A stretch of 64,000 bases of DNA from Clostridia bacterium (GCA_026414765.1 JAOAIJ010000043.1:124001-188000); one strand, 5' to 3'. Positions 35,566 through 45,368 are shown, counted from the stretch's first letter. A program made the numbers and translations. Notes: generated by a model not told the origin, from the sequence alone.

Positions 35566-37104
35566 ATGAATAATATATACTATAACATTGGGATATATGT
35601 ACGTGAAAGCCGGGATGATAATGAAGAAAACTATGAAACCATTGAAACACAACGGGATTTATTAATAGACTATATAAATAAAAATAAGATTGGAAGGATT
35701 TATAGTACATATATAGATGATAATGTATCAGGTTCTGCTTTTGAACGCAGGGGACTGGAAAAGCTGAAGGAAGATGTATTGAACCGGAGTATAGATATGG
35801 TTGTGTTGAAGGATTTGTCAAGGCTTGGGAGAAATAATGCGAAAACACTCTTGTTTCTTGACTTTCTTGAAGAAAACGGGATAAGGGTAATTACTTATGA
35901 TGGCAGGTATGACAGCTATAGAGATAATGACACAGTCGGAATCGATACTTGGTATAATGAGCGCTACATAAGGGATATTTCGAGAAAAATCCGTGCAAGC
36001 ATACACTATAAAATACAAAAGGGGGAGTATATAGGGAGTGCTCCATATGGATACAGAAAATCGGATATACATAAAAACAGGTTATGCATTGAACCTTTTG
36101 AAGCAAGTGTGGTAAAAGAGGTATTTGAATACTATAAGCAAGGACATGGATATGCATATATTGCAAAATATCTTAATTTAAAAGGGTATCTGCCTCCATC
36201 ACTGCGAGGGACATGGAATGCAATATCGGTAAAGAGGATATTATGTAATGCTGTCTATACAGGAGATACAGTACAAGGAGTCAGCGAAAAAATTAGCTTT
36301 AAGAGCAAAAAGACAAGAAGAATACCGCCTGAAAGGTGGGTAGTTACTAAAGATACTCATGAGGCTATAGTAAGCAGGGAAGAATTTCTTGAAATTCAGA
36401 GAATCAGGCTGGAAAAAAGCTCTGGCAGCAGTTCATATAAGGGAGATATTCATTTATTCAAAGGTTTACTGTTTTGTGGGAAATGTGGAAGTGCTATGTT
36501 TGCACGTAAGAGAAAAGACAGATATCTAGGCTATATATGCAGTACATATGCAAAACGTGGAAGTTGCGCATGCAGCAGCCATCATATAAGCGAAACATTT
36601 TTAATGCAGATAATTTGCGATGAAATATTGGCGCTGCTAGATGATGTTGCAGTCAGGGCAAGGCTGGTAGAAAAGATAAACAACATATATTCAAATACTT
36701 GCAAAAATGAAGATGAAATACGTCGTTTTGAGCTTATGCTTTCAAATAAACAAAAGCAACAGGAGATATTGTATATGGATAAGCTTGAAGGGAAAATTTC
36801 CGAACAATTGTTTTTGAGAATGAATCTAAATATAGAAAATCGAATACTGCAAATAAGAAATGACATTGAAAAGCTAAGAAAAAGCAAAGTTAAGATTTCA
36901 GACACGGAAACAATAATTGAAGAATTTATCGATAGCATAAAACAATATAAAGCAACTAACGAAATACTTAAGCTCATTATTTTTAGAATAACAGTCTATG
37001 AAAAGGAAGATATCCCTGAACAATATAGAGTGCTAAAAAAGAATGACCCTTCCGGATTAGTGGAAGTAGATTTTAAATTCAGTCCTGCTTTAGGCAGTTG
37101 CTGA
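35566..37104 (+). CDS. Large serine recombinase
   Basis: 512 aa. The N-terminal resolvase domain has the catalytic pattern Y-x-R-x-S (IYVRESRDD), VVLKDLSRLGRNN and a long E-helix (residues 120-150). The Recombinase domain (APYGYRKS to PPERW) and the zinc ribbon (CGKCGSAMFARK then CSTYAKRGSCAC) follow, with a coiled-coil at 370-470. These enzymes integrate or excise phage, transposons and skin-like elements by joining attP and attB. No phage, cargo or att pair is evident. The gene lies 600 bp after the truncated rpoN. Confidence 0.92.
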   Translation: MNNIYYNIGIYVRESRDDNEENYETIETQRDLLIDYINKNKIGRIYSTYIDDNVSGSAFERRGLEKLKEDVLNRSIDMVVLKDLSRLGRNNAKTLLFLDFLEENGIRVITYDGRYDSYRDNDTVGIDTWYNERYIRDISRKIRASIHYKIQKGEYIGSAPYGYRKSDIHKNRLCIEPFEASVVKEVFEYYKQGHGYAYIAKYLNLKGYLPPSLRGTWNAISVKRILCNAVYTGDTVQGVSEKISFKSKKTRRIPPERWVVTKDTHEAIVSREEFLEIQRIRLEKSSGSSSYKGDIHLFKGLLFCGKCGSAMFARKRKDRYLGYICSTYAKRGSCACSSHHISETFLMQIICDEILALLDDVAVRARLVEKINNIYSNTCKNEDEIRRFELMLSNKQKQQEILYMDKLEGKISEQLFLRMNLNIENRILQIRNDIEKLRKSKVKISDTETIIEEFIDSIKQYKATNEILKLIIFRITVYEKEDIPEQYRVLKKNDPSGLVEVDFKFSPALGSC

Positions 37105-37469
37105 TAAACACATCTAAAATAATTATTTTATTTATAATAAAGAAGGAAATTTCAAAAAAATGTCGAAATAAGGTATTTAGATAGATGCAAATCGTAAATG
37201 ACCATTCCGGAAGAGAGCGGTATCTGATATGAAAAATATTTTCCTGCCTTTTACAGTAAACTTTTTGTCAAAATATTTTTATTGTTTTACTGGATAGAAT
37301 TACTTCAAAAATTATGGGATGAAAGCTGCATACTATAAGTTTTAGTTTTCTTGAGTTATTTTACTTATGAGAATAGATATACCAAAAAAAGCGTTATTTG
37401 TTTGCAGTAAAGAAAACAGACAGCAGTTTTATTCAAAACTAATAATGAACAGATCAAGGAGGCAGGTTT
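37105..37469. other. Intergenic stretch before the HD-GYP gene
   Basis: AT-rich. It contains one TGTCGAA (37161-37167), which matches a Spo0A box but is short enough to be chance. The first 100 bp might have carried a missing rpoN tail if an element had been excised; I find no such coding sequence. No terminator after the recombinase is obvious. Confidence 0.4.
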
Positions 37470-38477
37470 ATGAGACTTGTCGGAATCAAGAGCTTGAGTA
37501 TTGGGGATACATTGGCTTTGCCGGTTACAGCTTCAAGTGGGAAAATAATACTAAATGCTGGGGTTGTGCTTACAGATGTATATATAGATAAACTAAAACA
37601 TTTGGGTATTCACAAGGTTTATATAAATGACGGTAGGTTTGATGATGTTGAGGTTATTGAACAGCTGGATTTAAGGGTAAAAAATAATGCAATGCAGGTA
37701 CTGAGAGAGACAAATGATAAGATTTTGAAATCAAAAGAAGTAGACGAGTACCTTATTAAAGATATAGCCAAGGATATAGTTGAGTATGTAAGAACCTGCA
37801 AGGATAGAGGGGTTAATATTTTATCTACTGAAGCGATAGATGATTATGTGATTGAGCATTCTTTAAATGTTGCTTTATTGACAGCTTATCTGGGAAACAG
37901 AATGAACTTTAACTATAACCAGCTTTGTGATCTTGTAACCGGAGCATTGATACACGATTTAGGAAGAGAAAACATAAGCGACGAAAAACCGGAGCATGTC
38001 CAAAAAGGCTTTGATATACTAAGAAAATGCAGAGGACTAAGCCTTCATTCATCTATAGTATGTTATGAACACCATGAAAATTTTGATGGAACAGGTTATC
38101 CGAGAAAGTTAAAGGGTAGTGCAATTTCGGAATTTACCAGGGTAATAAAAGTTGCAGATGTATATGATAATGTCTTGCATGGTTATGAAAACAATAACAA
38201 TTCTGTTATGCCGCACCAGGCATATGAATATGTTATGGCCTTTTCCGGCAGTAAGCTTGATCCTGAAATTGTCCAGCATTTCAGGGATACTATCGTATTC
38301 TTTCCAAACGGATGTACTGTGCTCCTAAGCAACGGATTAAAAGGTGTTATTATAAGGCAAAACCTGGGAAGCCCTCAAAGACCTGTTATTAGAATATATA
38401 ATGAAACAAGTGTTATAGGTGAAATCGACCTTTTGAAAAGTCTAACTTTATTTATCAAAGATGTAGTAGTAATTTAG
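37470..38477 (+). CDS. HD-GYP domain phosphodiesterase
   Basis: 335 aa. The HD-GYP domain (residues about 130-270) has the metal ligands in EHSLNVALL, ALIHDLGREN (HD), the second His pair CYEHHENFDGTGYP (HHE plus GYP) and VIKVADVYDN. It should hydrolyse cyclic di-GMP; only the DG-T-GYP segment is used as the distinguishing signature. The N-terminal 120 residues have a beta-strand region typical of clostridial HD-GYP proteins. AAGGAGGCAGG precedes the ATG. No receiver or membrane domain is present. Confidence 0.85.
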   Translation: MRLVGIKSLSIGDTLALPVTASSGKIILNAGVVLTDVYIDKLKHLGIHKVYINDGRFDDVEVIEQLDLRVKNNAMQVLRETNDKILKSKEVDEYLIKDIAKDIVEYVRTCKDRGVNILSTEAIDDYVIEHSLNVALLTAYLGNRMNFNYNQLCDLVTGALIHDLGRENISDEKPEHVQKGFDILRKCRGLSLHSSIVCYEHHENFDGTGYPRKLKGSAISEFTRVIKVADVYDNVLHGYENNNNSVMPHQAYEYVMAFSGSKLDPEIVQHFRDTIVFFPNGCTVLLSNGLKGVIIRQNLGSPQRPVIRIYNETSVIGEIDLLKSLTLFIKDVVVI

Positions 38478-38513
38478 TATGGATGCTGTTTTGTACAGCA
38501 GGGAATAACCTGA

Positions 38514-38873
38514 TCATGTATTTACCGTTTTCAGCCTTACCAGACTTACAACCCCATATGCTGTAATGGCATATACCACCATGGCGATTATCGTAGCCGG
38601 TTCAAAAACAAATCCTGATGCTCCGTTAGCCGTAAATGCCTTAAAAATACCGATAAACGGTATAATAAGCAGTTTGGTAATTGAATACAGAAATACAACA
38701 AAAGGGTTAGAAGTATTTGCGCCCAGAAGCCTAAAAATCAGGCGGAAGACAAGAAGAACTTCTATTACACCAAGTATGTAATATATAGCGTTTCTAATCT
38801 GAATAAACCATTTTTTTTCATTACTATATTTAGTATGCATTTGTTCCACCTGTGCTGTAAAATTATTCCTCAA
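38514..38873 (-). CDS. YggT family membrane protein
   Basis: 119 aa with two or three membrane segments. The YggT core is VFRLIFRLLGANTSNPFVVFLYSITKLLIIPF (a pattern of which the LLGAN and FLYS stretches are diagnostic). Family members are small membrane proteins often near cell-division genes; the role is not known. The first 30 residues are an extra hydrophilic N-terminus. It is convergent with the HD-GYP gene. Confidence 0.75.
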   Translation of the reverse strand: MRNNFTAQVEQMHTKYSNEKKWFIQIRNAIYYILGVIEVLLVFRLIFRLLGANTSNPFVVFLYSITKLLIIPFIGIFKAFTANGASGFVFEPATIIAMVVYAITAYGVVSLVRLKTVNT

Positions 38874-38984
38874 ATGTTTTAAGATATTACCTAAAAGTTA
38901 TTTTTTGCTTAACGAATTATTCTTATTCCAAAAACAGAAATTTTATAGTTGAAAAAGTATTTGAGGAAATATACTTGTCTTCAG

Positions 38985-41246
38985 TTAATTTACAGCTTCT
39001 AATGGTGGTTCTTTAAAACAAGGAAGAGTAATTGTAAAGGTAGTACCTTTACCAAGCTCACTTTGGACGTTAATATTGCCGCCATGCTCTTTGATTATCC
39101 TGTAACATACACTTAACCCAAGACCAGTTCCGGTTTTTTTAGTTGTGAAAAAGGGTGTGCCGATTTTTCTGAGATTCTCTTTACTGATACCCTTTCCATT
39201 GTCTGTAATGCTTAAAAGAACTTCGTTACCTGTTATGCTTGGAATTGTAGAGATAACAAGTTTTGCATATTCTACTCCCGACATAGCTTCTATAGCATTT
39301 TGTGTTATGTTTAGTATCACTTGCTTTATGAGTGATTCATCTGCATATATGTCAACGTCAATTTCTGAAAGAAGAAATTCAATTCTGACATCTTTCATAA
39401 ACGAAGGACTTTCAATCATATAGCGCATTGATTCCAATATCTCATTCAGCGAGGTTATGTCCATTATGGTCTCTGCAGGTTTGGCCAGAGAAAGAAAGTC
39501 AACTATAACTCTATTTACATCCGTAGTTATGCTTTCAACCCTCTCTATGTATTTTAAGAGTTCCTCGTCGGTAATTTTGAGAGCTAGTAGTTGGCAGTAG
39601 CCTTTTATTGATGCCAGATGGTTTTTGGTTTCATGAACGATACCTGAGCCCATCTGGCCTAAGAGGGCAAGTTTCTCCTGTTGCATGATCTTCTGCTGTT
39701 CCTTTTTCAATTCAGTGATATCTAAGGAAACACATATATAGCCTATTACGATGCCATCCAGATTAAGAATAGGGCTGGAATGAAAGAGAAAATCTTTTTT
39801 ATCCCCCTTAAGTGTTACAAGACTCGCTTCAACAGCACTGCCTATATCTGTTTTACCTTTATATGAATAGTGGTAATCGGTGTTTAAAGCAAACTGCAGC
39901 ATTTTGTTTAACTCTCTTAAGTTGGTACCTATGATAGACTCCATATCTATTTCAATATAATCAGAAAAAGCTCTGTTAGACATGATTATTTTAAAATCAG
40001 TATCGGTAATAACAACAAGATTGTTGATGGAATTCAAAATAGTATATGTCTGGATTTTTAGTTCATTCAGCTCCTGTTCTTTCTTTGCATCATTAAATGA
40101 AAATAATAGTTTGTTCTTATACCTATTTACATTGATTTCAAGGGTTAAGCTGTTGCCTTTAAGGGTTGTAAAACCTTTAACAATACTTTGAATCTGATTT
40201 GAATTTTTACTGAGTTCCTGAAACAGGTTTCTATTTTCTGGTGAAAATTTTGATGACATTTCTTCCAGTGTGAGACCAAGAAGGTCTGCAGCTTCGCATT
40301 CCAACATATCGTAAGCTTTTATATTGGCGAAAGAAATTCTTCCGCCAATTTCATAAGTAATTACAGCTAATGGCAAACTATTTAGAATTTCTTTCAAATC
40401 ATTTCTGCTTTCTTCCAGACTTTTCTTGAATTTATTAATGGTCAAATAGGGGTAAGTAACGGCACTGGCAAATATACCCATAAACAAATAAAAATAATAT
40501 ACAATTTTCAGTATATGACCAAAAATATTAGTAAATGAGGTAATGGATTTGAAAAGTGTGAAGCATAGTTCTGCAGGTATTATCAGCAAAACGGCCATGC
40601 AGATGTATTCATAAGTTATTATTCCTTTGTTTTTTACCATATTGAACGTAAAGAGCATGCTCACAAAAAATAATGCAATTACTATATATTCCATTACTAT
40701 TTTAGAAATGGTAATGCCTGATTCTGTATATAGAACCGGCATTATTCCGGGAAAATTAAGAATAATCAGTGAGGCACTAAAAGATGACAAAAGTGTTATA
40801 AATACTGACTTTAATCTGGTGTATTTGATTTTGATAATTTTAGTTGAACTGATTATCAGGATTACTGCTTCTGTAAATCTTCCCAGTATCCAGTATCTTG
40901 TAGATAAATCAATATAGTTTTCCGGATACAAACCCAATGTAGGGAAGTGATACGTATGAAAAATATCATATATGGCTACAGCCAAAAAACCAAAGCCGAT
41001 AACCCTGCTTGGGACTGAATTTACTTGGTACGTAAACATAACTACAAGGAATGATGACATAGCAATAAATACACATGTTAGTTCAAGGACAGTATGAAGA
41101 AGGCTGGTATTGCTCTGCCAAAGAGTAAATGCCAGTATTTTTGCTGCTATATAGCATATAAAAAGTGTTATAAGGTATTTAGCCAAAAAAGTGTAAGCCC
41201 AACCTTTTTTCAATGGACAAATACGTTTATAAAAATCAAAGTTCAT
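38985..41246 (-). CDS. MASE3-PAS sensor histidine kinase
   Basis: 753 aa. An N-terminal MASE3-type membrane sensor with about eight helices (residues 15-270), then two PAS domains (about 285-395 and 400-510; the second with a PAC-like end SVSLDITELKKEQQ), a HisKA dimerisation helix with the phospho-acceptor His in GIVHETKNHLASIKG and a HATPase_c domain (NAIEAM N-box, DNGKGI, GTGLGL). No response regulator is adjacent, so it is an orphan kinase, possibly feeding the sporulation phosphorelay as many such clostridial kinases do. The promoter at 41450-41477 precedes it. Confidence 0.9.
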   Translation of the reverse strand: MNFDFYKRICPLKKGWAYTFLAKYLITLFICYIAAKILAFTLWQSNTSLLHTVLELTCVFIAMSSFLVVMFTYQVNSVPSRVIGFGFLAVAIYDIFHTYHFPTLGLYPENYIDLSTRYWILGRFTEAVILIISSTKIIKIKYTRLKSVFITLLSSFSASLIILNFPGIMPVLYTESGITISKIVMEYIVIALFFVSMLFTFNMVKNKGIITYEYICMAVLLIIPAELCFTLFKSITSFTNIFGHILKIVYYFYLFMGIFASAVTYPYLTINKFKKSLEESRNDLKEILNSLPLAVITYEIGGRISFANIKAYDMLECEAADLLGLTLEEMSSKFSPENRNLFQELSKNSNQIQSIVKGFTTLKGNSLTLEINVNRYKNKLLFSFNDAKKEQELNELKIQTYTILNSINNLVVITDTDFKIIMSNRAFSDYIEIDMESIIGTNLRELNKMLQFALNTDYHYSYKGKTDIGSAVEASLVTLKGDKKDFLFHSSPILNLDGIVIGYICVSLDITELKKEQQKIMQQEKLALLGQMGSGIVHETKNHLASIKGYCQLLALKITDEELLKYIERVESITTDVNRVIVDFLSLAKPAETIMDITSLNEILESMRYMIESPSFMKDVRIEFLLSEIDVDIYADESLIKQVILNITQNAIEAMSGVEYAKLVISTIPSITGNEVLLSITDNGKGISKENLRKIGTPFFTTKKTGTGLGLSVCYRIIKEHGGNINVQSELGKGTTFTITLPCFKEPPLEAVN

Positions 41247-41586
41247 TATGACACCATCTCTGATAGTATTATGATAAATGCGATAAAATGTTACTATACT
41301 TAGCCTTCTTGAAGGACAAAAATAAACTTAGCTTCCTATATAGGAAGCTATAAAGATTTTTCAGGGTGAGGAAAGATAAACTTTCACAGGTCAATATAAC
41401 TTATCACCGGTTTTTACTTTCTTCATAAAAAACAAAAAATCTTTATCGCATTATACATAGAATTAATTCGGTGTAAATTTTAACACAATTTTAGGTTGTG
41501 CACAAATGAATTCCAAAAGAAATGATTATTCGACAATTATTTTTTGTAAGTAAAGGAATGCACAGCAAACACTCTTAATTTATGAG
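41247..41586. other. Upstream region of the kinase gene
   Basis: It contains a 20-bp perfect palindrome AGCTTCCTATATAGGAAGCT (41330-41349), which may be a terminator or operator in the kinase leader, and one Spo0A-box-like TTCGACA (41529-41535). No open frame is supported. Confidence 0.5.
41450..41477 (-). promoter_or_regulatory. Sigma-A promoter of the kinase gene
   Basis: On the minus strand TTTACA (41477-41472) and TATAAT (41455-41450) are separated by 16 bp. Transcription would run about 200 bp to the kinase start through the 41330-41349 palindrome. Confidence 0.65.
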
Positions 41587-42903
41587 TTATGTTCTGCAAA
41601 CCTTTATTCTAGAGATTCTTTTTTCTTTAACACTCTCTACTTTAAAAATAATATTATTAAATTCCACTACAGGTTTATCACCATCCTCTGGTATACGCCC
41701 CAATTGACCGATAATAAAACCGCTTACAGTATCATATTCATCTGCCGGAAGATCTTCGTTAAAGAGTTTTTTTATAAGATCAAGAGGAGCCGAACCTCTT
41801 ATGACATATGTATTATCATCAGTCTTTTCATACTCCTTCTCATCTTCATCATACTCATCCCAAATATTACCTACTATTTCTTCCAAAAGGTCTTCTATAG
41901 TAACTATTCCGGCTGTTCCACCGTATTCGTCTATCACGACAGCGATATGGGTTTTGGTTTTCTGAAGATCTTTCAAAAGCTCATCGGTCTTTTTTGATTC
42001 CGGAATAAAGTAGGGTTTACGCATTATGCTTTGTAAGTTGAATAAAGCAGCTGGTTTGTTATTTATGAAATTTAAGAGATCTTTTACATGAAGTATACCT
42101 ACTATATTATCGATGTTTTCGGCGAAAACAGGTATTCTGGTATATTTTTCTGCAATAACCGTATCCATTACCTTATTTATGTCAGAATCAACCTGGATAG
42201 CTATTATATTGGTTCTGTGCGTCATAATCTCAGACACTTCTGTATCATCAAATTCAAAAATGTTATCAATCATATTTTTTTCTGTTTTCTCAATAACACC
42301 TTTTTCTTCACCTAAATCCACCATCATGCGGATTTCCTCTTCGGTTACAATTTCCTGGTTAGCAGTAGGATTGCCCCCGAAAACCCTGATAATTATATTG
42401 GTTGAAAAGGTAAGAAAGCGTACGAATGGGTTTGCTGCACTAAGCAGCAGGCTTAAAGGCTTTGCTGAAAACATTGCAATTGGTTCGGGTTTTTGCATGG
42501 CGATCCTTTTAGGAACCAATTCTCCGAAAACGAGCGTAAAATATGCAAGCAATACAGTAATTACTATTAAGGAGACAGGCTTTAAAACAGCATCATTGAC
42601 TTTAAATCCGGATGATTTTACGAAACCTGTCAGCCTGTCGGCGAAGCTTTCAGCTGCAAAAGCGCTGGCAAGCAGACCTGAAAGGGTTATACCAACCTGA
42701 ATGGTAGCAAGAAATCTGCTTGGTTCTTTTGTGAGGTTCTGAAGAAGCTTTGCATTTTTATGTCCTCCTTCAGCCATTTTGCGGATCTTGTTATCATTTA
42801 GCGAAATAATTGCTATTTCTGATGAAGCAAAAAATGCATTTATTCCTACAAGGATAAGAAGAAAAAGGATTTGCAAAATCAAATTTCCGTTAATACCCAT
42901 CAA
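41587..42903 (-). CDS. CNNM/CorC-HlyC family membrane protein with CBS pair
   Basis: 438 aa. A CNNM/DUF21 membrane domain with about four helices (residues 1-195), a tandem CBS pair (MTHRTNIIAIQVDSDINKV and MRKPYFIPESKKTDELL) and a C-terminal CorC_HlyC domain (YDTVSGFIIGQLGRIPEDGD). It is thought to move or sense divalent cations such as Mg2+; older names call it hemolysin. Two starts, ATG 42903 and 42900, differ by one residue. Family call is firm, transport function is inferred. Confidence 0.9.
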   Translation of the reverse strand: MMGINGNLILQILFLLILVGINAFFASSEIAIISLNDNKIRKMAEGGHKNAKLLQNLTKEPSRFLATIQVGITLSGLLASAFAAESFADRLTGFVKSSGFKVNDAVLKPVSLIVITVLLAYFTLVFGELVPKRIAMQKPEPIAMFSAKPLSLLLSAANPFVRFLTFSTNIIIRVFGGNPTANQEIVTEEEIRMMVDLGEEKGVIEKTEKNMIDNIFEFDDTEVSEIMTHRTNIIAIQVDSDINKVMDTVIAEKYTRIPVFAENIDNIVGILHVKDLLNFINNKPAALFNLQSIMRKPYFIPESKKTDELLKDLQKTKTHIAVVIDEYGGTAGIVTIEDLLEEIVGNIWDEYDEDEKEYEKTDDNTYVIRGSAPLDLIKKLFNEDLPADEYDTVSGFIIGQLGRIPEDGDKPVVEFNNIIFKVESVKEKRISRIKVCRT

Positions 42904-43083
42904 AGCGTCCCCTTTCTGAAGAAATTACTAATGTGATAAGTACGGATATATTTATTTTGTTTTTATGAGTATGATTTTATTGATATTATATTTATTCTAT
43001 AACAAAAATGCAATTTGCAACCCATAATTATACATAAACAAATAAAAATGTTCATATACTTCCAAGCATGAGATTTCCTATAT

Positions 43084-43106
43084 AAAAAAAACCCCTAAAA
43101 AAGGGG
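43084..43106 (-). terminator. Terminator of the LysM gene
   Basis: On the minus strand CCCC and GGGG flank TTTTTTA, followed by TTTTTTTT. It lies 13 bp beyond the stop of the LysM gene. Confidence 0.75.
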
Positions 43107-43118
43107 AGTGGTTAGAAT

Positions 43119-43877
43119 TTATTTATTATGGAATCTTATTGTGTTTGCAATCTCCTGAATATGATCTTTATCAGCCCAAAGTATAAAGAAATTATAGTTC
43201 TGACCATTAATACTAACCACTGTAGGATACCTCACAACTAAAGCTGCCTGACCTTCCATTTCCGGCGGCTGATCGGGGGAAGGAAGTATAAAGCAAGCCT
43301 CCTGGCCGTATATTTGAGTATTAATGACTTCAGGTCGTGTTCCATATGGTGTTAAAGCATGAAATGCTTCATTACGGCAAATTTCATTGAGTGAACTCCC
43401 GGAGACAGCTGAGATCTGGAAGAATCCGTCATCACCCTCATACCGCGTATCATTAATAAATTGCCATGTTACAGGGTAAAAGAGGCTGATTTGATACTTA
43501 GGATTCATGTACTTTTCAGCTGATCCGGGAATGCATAGTTTCTGTCCGACAAAAAGTACATTTGGGTTTACAGTAGGGTTAGCTCTGACCAACAGATCAA
43601 CGGTTATTCCATAACGCTGTGCTATGGAAAAGAAAGTATCGCCATGTTTTACTTTATATGGGAATATACCGACAGGACAGATACCCATGGGAGTTTTAGT
43701 GGGTATACATATTATCTGTCCTACGTACAGGACAGCAGGATTTATTCCAGGATTTAGTGATACAATAGCTGATACAGTTGTATTAAAGCTTTGGGCTATA
43801 CGGAAAAGTACATCACCGGGTTTCACAATATATGTGACTGTATTTGGGGGGCATTGTCTGTTACATTGATAAAACAT
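43119..43877 (-). CDS. LysM domain protein
   Basis: 252 aa from ATG 43877, chosen because GAGGCGA precedes it; the earlier ATG 43904 lacks a site. It has two LysM repeats (TYIVKPGDVLFRIAQSF and YKVKHGDTFFSIAQRYGITV), each binding N-acetylglucosamine glycans, and a C-terminal globular part of about 120 residues that contains WQFINDTRYEGDDG and ends NTIRFHNK. It has no classical signal peptide, like clostridial spore-coat LysM proteins. A spore or wall surface role is likely. Confidence 0.85.
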   Translation of the reverse strand: MFYQCNRQCPPNTVTYIVKPGDVLFRIAQSFNTTVSAIVSLNPGINPAVLYVGQIICIPTKTPMGICPVGIFPYKVKHGDTFFSIAQRYGITVDLLVRANPTVNPNVLFVGQKLCIPGSAEKYMNPKYQISLFYPVTWQFINDTRYEGDDGFFQISAVSGSSLNEICRNEAFHALTPYGTRPEVINTQIYGQEACFILPSPDQPPEMEGQAALVVRYPTVVSINGQNYNFFILWADKDHIQEIANTIRFHNK

Positions 43878-43935
43878 AATGATCGCCTCAAATAAATAGT
43901 TCATATAATATAATATTTACTTGAAGTGTAAAAGG

Positions 43936-43999
43936 TTAAAAAAAGGGTTATGAAAAGAGTTATGAAAAGAGGTAATCAGCTCTGTTCACAACCCTTTTT
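43936..43999 (-). terminator. Terminator of the phosphoglycerate mutase gene
   Basis: On the minus strand AAAAAGGGTTGTGAA and TTCATAACCCTTTTTTT form a 13- to 15-bp stem with a branched loop, 5 bp past the stop. Confidence 0.75.
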
Positions 44000-44003
44000 A
44001 TTA

Positions 44004-45212
44004 TTAGCCCTTTATAAACTTATCCATAAGGGTATAGCCCTCGGTAATCAATAATCCTGTTTCTTTTGCTTGAAATTCATCATAACCTGTTACTTGAGAA
44101 ATACTGCTGCAGTCTTTCTGGTATAGTATATAGGGTACGGGTTCAGAGGTATGAGTTCTTAATGATAGCGGTGTAGGATGATCGGGAAGAACTAAGACCC
44201 TGTATTCTTTATACTTCTCCAGACCCTTTAGAATTGGACCTACAACTTTCTCATCAATTAACTCAATGGACCTGACTTTATTCTCTATCTCATATCTGTG
44301 GCCGCATTCATCAGGAGCCTCGACATGTACATATACAAAATCCTGTCCTTCTGAAAGCTCTTTAAGAGCGGCTTCAGCTTTGCCGGAAAAATTGGTATGT
44401 ATATTGCCCGTTGCACCTTCTACATCAACAGACTTTAGCCCGGCACACATGCCAATGCCTTTTATCAGATCGACAGCAGATATTACAGATCCGTTAATTC
44501 CGTATTTATCTGTGAATTTTGGAATAGCAGGCTTTTTCCCTTCACCCCACAGCCATATTGAATTTGCAGGCCTCAGTCCTTTTTCAGTTCTTGCTTTGTT
44601 AACCGGATGACCTTTCAGAAATCTGTTGCTTGCAACCATCATATCGAGCAACGTTTTTCCATACTCACCTAGAGGAAGATATCCGGAAACTTTTCTTTCC
44701 AGAATATCATGGGGAGGAGTCAGGTTTAAGCCAGTAGGACCGTCTTGCCATACCATGCAGTGGCGGTAGCTGATACCTGCATGAAAAACCATGGTTTTAT
44801 TTTTCAAGTGTTCATTAACAGATTTAATAAGCTGACTAGCTTCTTCTGTTGATATTTCATCGGAGCTATAGTCTATCATTACTTTATCCGTATATTCTTC
44901 CTCATCCGATAAAGTGACCAGATTACACCTGAATGCCACATCCGTATCTGATAATTCTACACCCATGCTCACAGCTTCAAGAGGTGAGCGTCCTGTGTAA
45001 TACAGCTTCGGATTATACCCCATTACCGAGAGGTTTGCTGCATCGCTCCCTGGAGCAATACCTTGGGGAATGGTTTTGACAAGGCCTGTTTCGCCATGTT
45101 TTGCAAGGTAATCTATATTTGGTTTTTTTGCACACTGAAGGGGCGTTCTGTTGTTTAGTTGGGGAACCGGATAATCTGCCATTCCGTCGCCGAGAATCAC
45201 AACATATTTCAT
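44004..45212 (-). CDS. apgM: Cofactor-independent phosphoglycerate mutase (archaeal-type ApgM)
   Basis: 402 aa member of the alkaline phosphatase superfamily that interconverts 3- and 2-phosphoglycerate. VVILGDGMADYP has the first metal Asp, GSDAANLSVMGYNP the catalytic Ser, and YVHVEAPDECGHRYE and VLPDHPTP the other metal ligands. The length and sequence fit the archaeal-type ApgM rather than the longer bacterial GpmI. It starts at ATG 45212. Confidence 0.93.
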   Translation of the reverse strand: MKYVVILGDGMADYPVPQLNNRTPLQCAKKPNIDYLAKHGETGLVKTIPQGIAPGSDAANLSVMGYNPKLYYTGRSPLEAVSMGVELSDTDVAFRCNLVTLSDEEEYTDKVMIDYSSDEISTEEASQLIKSVNEHLKNKTMVFHAGISYRHCMVWQDGPTGLNLTPPHDILERKVSGYLPLGEYGKTLLDMMVASNRFLKGHPVNKARTEKGLRPANSIWLWGEGKKPAIPKFTDKYGINGSVISAVDLIKGIGMCAGLKSVDVEGATGNIHTNFSGKAEAALKELSEGQDFVYVHVEAPDECGHRYEIENKVRSIELIDEKVVGPILKGLEKYKEYRVLVLPDHPTPLSLRTHTSEPVPYILYQKDCSSISQVTGYDEFQAKETGLLITEGYTLMDKFIKG

Positions 45213-45339
45213 ATATGAAACCTCATTATTTTTTAAAATTTGTTTTTACTACCGGAACAAGTGTCCTTGATAGAAACACTAAATATTATAGCAAAAATAA
45301 TTTGTTATGCAAATAATAAATCATGCAAATATCAATCAT

Positions 45340-45368
45340 TTGCAAAAATTATGCTAAAAAGCTATAAT
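45340..45368 (+). promoter_or_regulatory. Sigma-A promoter of the fur-family gene
   Basis: TTGCAA (45340-45345) and TATAAT (45363-45368) with 17 bp between. It overlaps AT-rich repeats of ATGCAAAT and ATTTGCAA (45306-45347), which may be the binding site of the regulator itself. Confidence 0.6.

Noticed and set aside
37161-37167. TGTCGAA Spo0A box before the HD-GYP gene
   Set aside because: A 7-mer of this composition is expected several times by chance in 64 kb; without a second site it is not support for Spo0A control.
41330-41349. 20-bp palindrome as terminator of the CNNM/CBS gene
   Set aside because: It lies 240 bp beyond that gene and after the kinase promoter, so it more probably belongs to the kinase leader.
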